Shown: positions 26,092 through 33,729 of the stretch, one piece after another
Position numbering within the stretch: position 1 is the first letter of the stretch
Layout: every line of letters starts with the position of its first letter
Assembly (NCBI GenBank): GCA_049516155.1
Contig: JBEKTJ010000009.1
Coordinates: forward strand, 1-64,000
Origin: Bog-159 sp049516155
GTDB lineage: Bacteria; Acidobacteriota; Terriglobia; Bryobacterales; Bryobacteraceae
Direction: 5' to 3'
DNA length: 64,000 nucleotides
Made by a program: the position numbers and the translations under genes
Notes under the pieces: generated by a model
Database searches by the model: none
What the model was told of the DNA's origin: nothing
Seen by the model: the letters and a program-made list of their open reading frames with translations, nothing else

Positions 26092-29000
26092 ATGCAGTTT
26101 CATCAGAAGCCGGATTTCGGCTTCGGGAATCGATTGAATATTAGGCGGAGAGCCGCAATAGCGGTTCTGGCGGCACTGTTTTTGTGCGCACTGCCATCGG
26201 CCGTCGCGCAAACGATCACGACGGGCGAAATTAACGGTACGGTAAGCGACCCATCCGGCGCCATAATCGCGGGAGCGACTGTCACGCTCACGAGTCCGAG
26301 CACGGGCGCCGTTCGAACCGACACCACAGATAGTTCCGGCGTGTACCGGTTTCCATTGCTGCAGCCGGGAGACTATGTTCTCAAAATCGTGTCGGCCGGG
26401 TTTCAGACGAGCGAGGTGAAAGCGACGGTTACCTTGGGAGCAAGCGCCAGGGTGGACGCCAAGCTAAGCGTTTCGACGTCGAACGCCACGATCGAGATCA
26501 ACGCCGAAGCGACCGCGATCCAAACGGAGAACGCAGACATCCAGACCACGTTCGACACCAAGCAGATCGAAATGCTGCCCAACCCGGGCAACGATCTTAC
26601 GTACTATGCGCAGCTCTCGCCAGGCGCCGTGATGAACACCGGCGGCGGGTACGGGAATCTATCGGTCTTCGGGCTGCCTGGGACTTCCAACCTTTTCACG
26701 CTGAACGGGCAAAACGATAACGATCCGTTCCTGAACCTGAACAATAGCGGCGCGACCAACCTGTTGCTGGGTTCCAATGAGATGGCTGAAGTGTCGGTGA
26801 CCACCAACGGCTACAGCGGCCAGTACGGCCAGTTGGCGGGGGCTCAGGTCAACTACGTGACCAAGAGCGGCACCAACCAGTTTCACGGAAACGCGAACTA
26901 CTACTGGAATGGGCGTGTGATGAACGCCAACGATTGGTTCAACAACGCCACCGGCGAGCCGCGGGCGTTCGACAACGTCAACCAATACTCCGCGTCGTTG
27001 GGCGGTCCGATCTGGAAGAACCATACTTTCTTCTTCTCCGATTACGAAGGGCTGCGCGCCCTGATTCCTCTCGCCGGGACCGATGTGCGGCTGCCTTCGG
27101 CGGCGTTCCAGTCGGCCACGCTGGCCAACCTTACGACGGATGGCAATGGGAACGAGATCCCGTTCTACACGCAGGCGTTCAAGGCGTGGAATTCAGCCAT
27201 CGGAGCGGCCCGGGCCACTCCCGTGCCTAGCGCCTCGTCAGACGTTCAGGGTCCTGGTTGCGGCGATTTGACAGTTCTTTCGCCCGGCACGGCTTGCGCC
27301 ACCCAGTACTTCATCACACCCACGAACTTCGCACCGGAGTGGTTGTGGACGCTTCGCGTCGATCAGAACGTCAGCGACAAGGATCGCATTTATGGACGCT
27401 TCCAGATCGATCATGGAACGCAGCCCACGGCGACGAGCGCCCTAAGCCCCTTGTTCAGCGCCACGTCATACCAGCCGGAAAACCAACAGCAGATCAGTTG
27501 GACGCACGTATTCGGCCCGAACGCGACCAACTCGTTCACCGGATCGCACCTCTACTACGCGGCTGCATTTTCCTATGCGAATGTTTCGGCGACCAATGCC
27601 TTCTTCGCTCCGTCGCTGGGTCTCAACGACGGATCGTTCGCTACGCTGAACTCGCTTGAGCCCGCTTTCCCACAAGGCCGCGACGTGCAGCAAGGCCAGA
27701 TCTCCGACGACTTTTCATTCACGAAAGGGAGACAGACCATCAAGATCGGCGGCAACTGGCACAAAGACTGGGTCTATGACTTTGACTTCGAGGAAAACAA
27801 TCAAGGCGCGATAGCCTTTGGCTCCATCGACGATTTCTATGCCGGGACAATCGGGTCGGCCGGCAGCTTCTCCCAAGCCTTCCCCGCGAAGCCCGGTGAG
27901 AACATCGGCGTCTATCAATTGGGAATCTATGCCGAAGACGACATCAAGCTCAGCAAGAACTTGACGGTCAACCTCGCGTTGCGCGCGGATCACAATTCGA
28001 ATCCGACCTGCCAAGGCGACTGCTTCGAGACGACGACCTCTTCGTTCACCAGTCTCGACCACGATCCAACCATCCCATATAATCAGGCAATCCAAACCGG
28101 CCGCTCGCAAGCCTACTACAAGACCGATGCGATCGTGTGGGGCCCACGCGCGGGTGTCGCCTGGTCGGTGACACCTAAGACGGTGGTTCGCGCCGGCGCG
28201 GGCATCTTCGTCGACTCGTTCCCCGCCGTAGTGGTTGATGGCTTCGTGGAGAACCCTCCCAACTACAACGGCATCGGTCTGCCGGGATCGCTTTATGCGA
28301 ACAGCCCAGCCGCCCCGGGCGTTGCCGGAAGCGTTTTCGGCATAGCCAGTTCGACCGACGCCTCGCTGATCTCGGGCTTCAACTCCGGCGGAACGCTGGC
28401 TTCACTCTCGGCTGCCAATCCCACGTTCGCGCCGCCCAACCTCAACACCATGGACCCGATCATTCATCAGCCGCGCTATTACGAGTGGAACCTCGAAGTG
28501 CAGCAGGACGTCGGCTGGCACACAGTGCTCAGCGCGAATTATGTCGGCAACCACGGGGTCAAGGAGCCGATCTCCAACTACGCTTTGAACGGATTCTGCC
28601 CTTCCGGCTGCGGCTCGGGGGTACCTTTCGGGACGGCGCCGCCGGATCAGCGGTTCGGCTACGTGCAGGAGTATCAAAGCGCCGGGGTTTCGCGCTACAA
28701 CGGCTTGGTGCTCTCGGTCAAGCACTCCTTGACCAACCACCTTTCTTTCGGCTTCAACTTTACCTATAGCCACGCCATGGACGATGTCTCCAACGGTGGA
28801 CTTCTGCCGTTCGCCTACAACGCTACCCAACTCAGCATTCTGCAGCCGGAGGATCCGTTCAATATCAGAGCCTACAACTACGGCAATGCGGACTATGACA
28901 TTCGCAAGTATGCTTCAGCCAATTTTGTGGTTGACGATCTCCTGCGTGCCCTGCGCTTTACCCGGGGGTCCAACGCGATATTCGGCGGCTGGACCATTTC

Positions 29001-29499
29001 CGGCACTGTGCTGGACCACACCGGCTTTCCCTTCAGCGTGACGCAGAACGACGCCTTGATCGCAAATTACAACGCCACCATATTCGCCCAGCCCATCACC
29101 GCCGGCTGGTCCTCGTGCGGGTCGGGGGCCGCCTTTACGAACAACACGCCGTGCCTGTCGCCCAACAACTTCGCGCCTACTATGAGCACTTCCGGCGTAT
29201 TCAACTCGTTCGCTACGCAGAACCGGAACCAGTATCGCGGGCCCGGCTTCTTTGACACCGATCTGAGCATTTCCAAGCAGATTCCGATCGGCGAACGGAT
29301 GCATCTGGGCATTGGCGCGCAGTTCTTCAACCTCTTCAATCACCCCAACTTCGGCCAGCCATTTAGCAACATCGACGACGGAGGGCTTTTCGGAGGGATC
29401 TATACCATGGTCAACGAACCGACATCCATTCTGGGCTCCTTCCTCGGCGGCGATGCGTCTCCGCGGCTGATCCAGTTGCACGGCACGCTCAGGTTCTAA
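26092..29499 (+). CDS. TonB-dependent receptor, Oar/carboxypeptidase-regulatory type
   Basis: The 1135-residue outer-membrane protein has a strong Shine-Dalgarno (AGGAGGGG) before 26092. A signal peptide (RRRAAIAVLAALFLCALPSAVAQ region) is followed by a carboxypeptidase-regulatory-like domain (EINGTVSDPSGAIIAGATVT, then SGVYRFPLLQPGDYVLKI), a plug-like domain (residues 120-250, including GQYGQLAGAQVNYVTKSGTN) and a large beta-barrel ending in LHGTLRF. Such proteins are highly expanded in Solibacter-type Acidobacteria and are thought to take up large substrates with TonB. No TonB box is obvious. A strong terminator follows. Confidence 0.92.
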   Translation: MQFHQKPDFGFGNRLNIRRRAAIAVLAALFLCALPSAVAQTITTGEINGTVSDPSGAIIAGATVTLTSPSTGAVRTDTTDSSGVYRFPLLQPGDYVLKIVSAGFQTSEVKATVTLGASARVDAKLSVSTSNATIEINAEATAIQTENADIQTTFDTKQIEMLPNPGNDLTYYAQLSPGAVMNTGGGYGNLSVFGLPGTSNLFTLNGQNDNDPFLNLNNSGATNLLLGSNEMAEVSVTTNGYSGQYGQLAGAQVNYVTKSGTNQFHGNANYYWNGRVMNANDWFNNATGEPRAFDNVNQYSASLGGPIWKNHTFFFSDYEGLRALIPLAGTDVRLPSAAFQSATLANLTTDGNGNEIPFYTQAFKAWNSAIGAARATPVPSASSDVQGPGCGDLTVLSPGTACATQYFITPTNFAPEWLWTLRVDQNVSDKDRIYGRFQIDHGTQPTATSALSPLFSATSYQPENQQQISWTHVFGPNATNSFTGSHLYYAAAFSYANVSATNAFFAPSLGLNDGSFATLNSLEPAFPQGRDVQQGQISDDFSFTKGRQTIKIGGNWHKDWVYDFDFEENNQGAIAFGSIDDFYAGTIGSAGSFSQAFPAKPGENIGVYQLGIYAEDDIKLSKNLTVNLALRADHNSNPTCQGDCFETTTSSFTSLDHDPTIPYNQAIQTGRSQAYYKTDAIVWGPRAGVAWSVTPKTVVRAGAGIFVDSFPAVVVDGFVENPPNYNGIGLPGSLYANSPAAPGVAGSVFGIASSTDASLISGFNSGGTLASLSAANPTFAPPNLNTMDPIIHQPRYYEWNLEVQQDVGWHTVLSANYVGNHGVKEPISNYALNGFCPSGCGSGVPFGTAPPDQRFGYVQEYQSAGVSRYNGLVLSVKHSLTNHLSFGFNFTYSHAMDDVSNGGLLPFAYNATQLSILQPEDPFNIRAYNYGNADYDIRKYASANFVVDDLLRALRFTRGSNAIFGGWTISGTVLDHTGFPFSVTQNDALIANYNATIFAQPITAGWSSCGSGAAFTNNTPCLSPNNFAPTMSTSGVFNSFATQNRNQYRGPGFFDTDLSISKQIPIGERMHLGIGAQFFNLFNHPNFGQPFSNIDDGGLFGGIYTMVNEPTSILGSFLGGDASPRLIQLHGTLRF

Positions 29500-29524
29500 G
29501 TTTCGTCCCGACCGGTAATTTTGA

Positions 29525-29550
29525 GGGGAGCCGAAAGGCTCCCCTTTTTT
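29525..29550 (+). terminator. Rho-independent terminator of the TonB receptor gene
   Basis: GGGGAGCC-GAAA-GGCTCCCC (29525-29544) is followed by six T. An eight-base GC-rich stem with a GNRA-type loop and T-run is a textbook terminator, about 26 bases after the stop codon. Confidence 0.95.
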
Positions 29551-29596
29551 ATTGATTAATACCCGCCGCGTCATTCGGGTTAAAATGACCGCTTAA

Positions 29597-30007
29597 ATGA
29601 GCGCACTGCGTTTCGAATGCCAGCCAGGTTGTACGGCCTGTTGCCAGCGCAAGGGATTCGTCTATCTGACCGAAGACGATATCGCGCGCGCCGCCAAATT
29701 CCTGGGGACGACGCCCGCGGTCTTCGAAAAGCGCTACGTTTACCGAACCAGGAATCTGCGCCGCCTGCGTATCCCGCGAGGGGGGCTATGCCGGTTTCTG
29801 CGCGCGGACGGCTGCTCGATTCACCCCGCCAAACCCACCCAGTGCCGCATCTTTCCGTTCTGGCCGGAACTGACGGACAGCACCCGCCAATGGCGCCGGA
29901 CCGCGACTTGGTGTCCGGGTATCGGCAAGGGCGACCTGGTGCGGATCGAAGGCGTGCGGACGCTGGCCCAGGAAATGCGCGCGGCCTATCCATCGATGTA
30001 TCCGTAG
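29597..30007 (+). CDS. YkgJ-family cysteine-cluster protein
   Basis: The 136-residue protein has the YkgJ/zinc- or iron-chelating pattern: ECQPGCTACCQRKGFVYLTE at the start, then CRFLRADGCSIHPAKPTQCR (the C-x5-8-C-x-I-H-x-x-K-P-x-x-C-R signature) and WCPGIGKG near the end. Members bind a metal or Fe-S centre in the cytoplasm; their reactions are unknown. It lies 18 bases before an MbfA-like iron protein gene, which supports a link with iron handling. Confidence 0.9.
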   Translation: MSALRFECQPGCTACCQRKGFVYLTEDDIARAAKFLGTTPAVFEKRYVYRTRNLRRLRIPRGGLCRFLRADGCSIHPAKPTQCRIFPFWPELTDSTRQWRRTATWCPGIGKGDLVRIEGVRTLAQEMRAAYPSMYP

Positions 30008-30024
30008 CACATTCCGGAGGCTGC

Positions 30025-30981
30025 ATGGCGAAGAACTTCAAAGAACTGTCCGAGCGGGAGATTCTGGCGCTGGCCGTTTCTCTGGAGGAGGAAGACGGCC
30101 GCATCTACGGCGACTTCGTGGACGGATTGCGCGAGACTTATCCGGCCACCGCGAAAATGTTCGAGGAGATGCAGGCGGAGGAGAACGAACATCGCCGCTC
30201 CCTGATCGATCTGTACCGCCAGCGCTTCGGGGAGCACATGCCGCTGATCCGCCGGCAGGACGTGAAGGGCTTCGCCACGCGCCGGCCCGTATGGCTGGTG
30301 CGCCCGTTGGGCATCAAGGCCACGCGCAAACAGGCCGAGCTCATGGAACTGGAGACTCGCCAGTTTTATGAGAAAGCCCAGCAAAAGGTGACCGACGCAT
30401 CCATCCGCAAGTTGCTCGGCGACCTGGCGGAGATCGAGCGCCAGCACCAGGCGACGGCGGCGTCAATGGAGCACAGCCTCTCCACCAACGTGCGGGAACA
30501 GGAGGAAGTGGCCAGCCGGCGTCTGTTCGTTTTGCAGATCGTGCAGCCCGGGTTGGCCGGATTGATGGATGGCTCGGTATCCACGCTGGCTCCGCTATTT
30601 GCGGCGGCCTTCGCCACGCACACCAGCCACGATGCATTTCTGGTTGGCTTGGCGGCCTCGGTAGGCGCGGGCATCTCCATGGGTTTCGCCGAAGCGCTCT
30701 CCGACGATGGATCGCTGACCGGCCGCGGACATCCTTGGGTCCGAGGTTTGGTCTGCGGGCTGATGACCACGGCTGGCGGCATCGGACATACCCTGCCGTT
30801 TCTGCTTCCGAACTTCCACATTGCGTTTACGGCAGCGGTGGTCGTGGTGGCGGTTGAGTTGGCGGCGATCAGTTATATCCGGCATCGCTACATGGATAGC
30901 CCGCTGCTCGCGGCCACTTTGCAAGTGGTTCTAGGGGGCGTGCTGGTGTTTCTGGCGGGGGTGTTGATCGGAAGCAGCTAA
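30025..30981 (+). CDS. MbfA-like ferritin/VIT1 membrane protein
   Basis: The 318-residue protein starts at 30025 after CCGGAGG. Residues 1-160 are a rubrerythrin/erythrin-type four-helix domain with Glu/His ligands (ILALAVSLEEEDGRIYGDF, EEMQAEENEHRRSLI, ELETRQFYEKA, LAEIERQHQA). Residues 170-318 are a VIT1/CCC1-type membrane domain (LMDGSVSTLAPLFAAAFAT, VGAGISMGFAEALSDDG and two further helices). In MbfA, this arrangement exports ferrous iron and protects against peroxide. Regulation by iron (Irr-like) in other bacteria is known, but I see no such box here. Confidence 0.9.
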   Translation: MAKNFKELSEREILALAVSLEEEDGRIYGDFVDGLRETYPATAKMFEEMQAEENEHRRSLIDLYRQRFGEHMPLIRRQDVKGFATRRPVWLVRPLGIKATRKQAELMELETRQFYEKAQQKVTDASIRKLLGDLAEIERQHQATAASMEHSLSTNVREQEEVASRRLFVLQIVQPGLAGLMDGSVSTLAPLFAAAFATHTSHDAFLVGLAASVGAGISMGFAEALSDDGSLTGRGHPWVRGLVCGLMTTAGGIGHTLPFLLPNFHIAFTAAVVVVAVELAAISYIRHRYMDSPLLAATLQVVLGGVLVFLAGVLIGSS

Positions 30982-31039
30982 GAGAAAGAAGGCAGGAGAC
31001 AGGAGTCAGTAGACAGAATAAGACGCTGGGGACTGCTAT

Positions 31040-32509
31040 TCTAGCCTGTGACTTCCCTCAGTGCGAGGTGCGTCAAGCGCTGGCGACTAACTGATAACCG
31101 AGTTCTCTGGCATTAGCTTTTAGGGCGGTGATCCGGGCCTCCTGGTACCGCCTTTCATAGGCCTCCGCCCCTTCGTCGACGTACGGCTGCCCCCATCGGA
31201 GCAAGCGATAAATCAGGGCGGCCAATTTCCTGGCCGTGGCGAACACCGCGACGTCTCCTCCAATGCGTCGCGCGATTTTGCGGTAGTAGGCGCCCAGGGC
31301 CGTCTGGCTACTGCGCAGCGAGAGTGCGGCCATGCGTAATGCCGCGGCCACGCGCGTGCTCGCTGTGTTCCGCCTTTTTTTCCTGACGGGCCTGCCTCCG
31401 CCGGTCGGTATCCGCGGCGCCAGAGTGACATGCGACACGAACTGTTTCTCGGTCGGGAATCGCTTCAAATCGGGCCCGTATTCACTCAGTACCACCTGCA
31501 CGGTTTCCACACCAAGCACGTCGATGCCGGTCAAATCCACACCCCTCATCCGATAGAGCGCTTCCCGCATCGGCTCCTCACCCCGTTTCTGAATGGCCTT
31601 GGTTTTCTGCGGATTCTTTACCTTCGGCGCAGGTGGTTCCCGCATCTCCGGGCGAGTCATCGCCGCCAGTTGGCGCAGGATCTCGCGATCGTAATCGGCG
31701 ATCTGCTCCTGGATGGCATCGTACATCTTCAAGCCCTGCCGCAGACTGAACAGGTGATCCTCGCGCCAGTGCCCGCTTAGTTGCGCCGCAATCTCCTGCT
31801 CACTCTTCCGGCAGCGCCGGTCCGGCAGCCGCGCCAGCTTCCCGGCGTCCCGTTCTCCCTCCGCGATGGCTCGCAGAATGGCCATCCCGGTCACGCCGTC
31901 GATGTCGGAAACCGCCCGATGCACGCGTACGTTCATCTGGTCCAGGCTCTTTTGCATCCGCCGCACCCAGTCGCCCGACTCGGCCACTAGATTCCCCTTG
32001 TTCCGCACCAATGTCCGCAACATGCACATCTCCTCCCGGGGCCGAAACGAGCCCTGCAGTAATCCGCAGCTATGCAGCCGTTGGATCCACTCACAGTCTG
32101 CGGGATCGGTCTTCTTGTCGCGCCCCGGCACCTGCGCCAGTTGCCGCGTGTCCACCACCAGGATTTCGCACCCCACCGCTTCCAGCACCTCGTGCGGCGC
32201 GACCCAGTAGACCCCCGTGCTCTCCATCGCCACGGACTCCACGCGACGGTCTTGCAGCTACTTCCCCATGCGGTTCAATTCCGCCGTGGTGGCTCCGAAA
32301 TCGGCTATTTCCCGGGCTGTTCCTTCCACCGTGGGAGCGCACACCCAATGTCGTTCGCTCCCCAGATCAATGCCAGCCACGTTGCGGCGAACTACCGGCA
32401 GCCCTTCGATTTGTTTTCTACTGCCTGCACCATCCTTGCCATGGTCCTGCATTTGGATCCGCCTTTCCGAGCACGTCCGCCCAGGTTGGCGTTACATGGA
32501 ATCTAGCCT
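31040..32509 (-). mobile_element. IS110-family insertion sequence (inactive), limits approximate
   Basis: The element contains one IS110-type transposase frame. An eight-base direct repeat TCTAGCCT lies at 31040-31047 and 32502-32509, 25 bases outside the stop and about 50 bases outside the start. IS110 elements lack long terminal inverted repeats, so these limits are a guess. IS110 elements encode a bridge RNA in one non-coding end; the short ends inferred here (25 and about 57 bases) would leave little room, so the true left end may extend to about 32640. Confidence 0.6.
31073..32452 (-). pseudogene. IS110-family transposase with internal amber codon
   Basis: Read as one frame, the protein has 459 residues plus one internal TAG at 32258-32260. 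The N-terminal DEDD domain is intact: Asp in VAGIDLGSERHW, Glu in VAMESTGVYWVA, the acidic pair in DKKTDPADCEWIQRL. The transposase_20 half is present too (RMRGVDLTGIDVLGVET, FVSHVTLAPRIPTGGG, with the Ser region that forms the covalent link). At the TAG, relatives have Trp (x-W-L-Q-x-R-R-V-E), so TGG to TAG is the likely change. The two pieces start at 32452 and 32242. It is inactive unless the stop is suppressed. Confidence 0.9.
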
Positions 32510-32661
32510 AGGGGAGTGCCACAAGGGGCCTCGCCAATATTCAATTGCCTTCCTGGAGCCATGCTGACTATGCGGCATACGCACGAATGAATAAAGGGCT
32601 CTAGCTGCGGCCGCGCTCTCTTCCACCATATCGCGGCTCCTGGCCGCAAGTCACAGGTTAT

Positions 32662-33057
32662 TCAATCCGGCGCCCGCCGGAGGCAGGGCTGAATCCTGAC
32701 TTCTGTCTTCTCTTCCTCCATCTCCAACTGATCGCCCGTTTCCGTTCCGCTGGCGGCGGCCGCTCCGGCCGGCAATTCGAGGATCGAGTGGGCCGACAGG
32801 CAGGCGGACACCCGCCACGGGACCATGCGGTGACGGACCTTGCGCACCTTGTGATTCCGGTCCAGGTAGACCAAGTCGATGGCGAATTTCATAAAGAAGC
32901 TGTGCACGGATTCGCACGGCACAATCCACAGGCCCTGGCCGGGATCCAGGCGATCGTGCTTGAGCAAGCCTGTGCGCCGCTTTTCGCTGGTGTCGGCGAG
33001 TTCGGCCGCGTCGGCCAAAACGGTTTTGCGGGTTTGGTTGCGGACGACGATTTTCAA
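32662..33057 (-). CDS. DUF192 family protein
   Basis: The 131-residue protein begins with TTG at 33057. The DUF192 core is clear: EKRRTGLLKHDRLDPGQGLW, then HSFFMKFAIDLVYLDRNHKV and SILELPAGAA. The usual M-G-L-M-x-x in the first motif is replaced by RRTGLLKHD. Most DUF192 proteins have a signal peptide; this one has none in this frame. Function is unknown. The C-terminal 20 residues are extended and charged. It sits between the IS110 element and an ORF6N gene in an accessory stretch. Confidence 0.82.
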   Translation of the reverse strand: MKIVVRNQTRKTVLADAAELADTSEKRRTGLLKHDRLDPGQGLWIVPCESVHSFFMKFAIDLVYLDRNHKVRKVRHRMVPWRVSACLSAHSILELPAGAAAASGTETGDQLEMEEEKTEVRIQPCLRRAPD

Positions 33058-33092
33058 GCTCTTTTTATAGCATGAAATCGCCGGAGATTTCG

Positions 33093-33656
33093 CTAACGTT
33101 GTGCCTCGGCGATGAAGCCGATCCGGCGGTGAGGCGCGGCCGGCGCTTGAATCAGCCTCTTCAAGGCGTCGAAGATCGCCTTGATTTCGACGTCGTGGGT
33201 TTCGTATTTCTTCTCCAATGCATCGAGTTTCTTGAGAAGCTCTTTTTGACTCGCGAGGACCTCACGCATGCGCACGAAAGCGCGCATGATGAGGACGTTC
33301 ACCTGCGCCGATCGTTCGCTTTTGAGCACCGAGGACAGCATGGCGACGCCTTGCTCCGTGAAGGCGCTTGGTAAGACCCTGCTGAAGCTGCGCCGCGTTG
33401 ATATCACATTTTGTGATATCAACGCCTCCGCCTCTGCCTTCGTCAGCCGAAACGTGAAGTCCGCCGGGAACCGGTTGGTGTTGCGTTTTACCTGTTGCTT
33501 GAGCGCCATGGTCGGCACGCCATAGAGTTCGGCAAGATCGCGGTCCAGCATCACCTTTTGCCCCCGGATCAGATGGATGCACCTTTCGATCGCCGGAATG
33601 GGCAGTACGGCGTTTTTGGGCGAGGCGGCTCTCGCCGGTTTTCTTCTTTTAGGCAT
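33093..33656 (-). CDS. ORF6N domain protein (phage-type regulator)
   Basis: The 187-residue protein shows an ORF6N domain: IRGQKVMLDRDLAELYGV, LKQQVKRNTNRFPADFTFRL, LISQNVIS and AFTEQGVAMLSSVLKSERS. The second half is helical (VLIMRAFVRMREVLASQKEL) with a coiled coil. ORF6N domains are DNA-binding modules of phage anti-repressors and bacterial relatives. It stands alone without phage genes nearby, so it may be a leftover of a prophage or a host-adopted regulator. It is divergent from addB. Confidence 0.88.
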   Translation of the reverse strand: MPKRRKPARAASPKNAVLPIPAIERCIHLIRGQKVMLDRDLAELYGVPTMALKQQVKRNTNRFPADFTFRLTKAEAEALISQNVISTRRSFSRVLPSAFTEQGVAMLSSVLKSERSAQVNVLIMRAFVRMREVLASQKELLKKLDALEKKYETHDVEIKAIFDALKRLIQAPAAPHRRIGFIAEAQR

Positions 33657-33729
33657 GTGCCAGAGTAGTGCCAGCCGGAACCAAATCGTCGCAGAATTAT
33701 TTGGTCGATCCAGGCTAATCTGGAATCAA

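Noticed and set aside
33093..33656. A prophage remnant around the ORF6N gene
   Set aside because: No integrase, capsid, portal or lysis genes are seen; the neighbours are DUF192 and addB.
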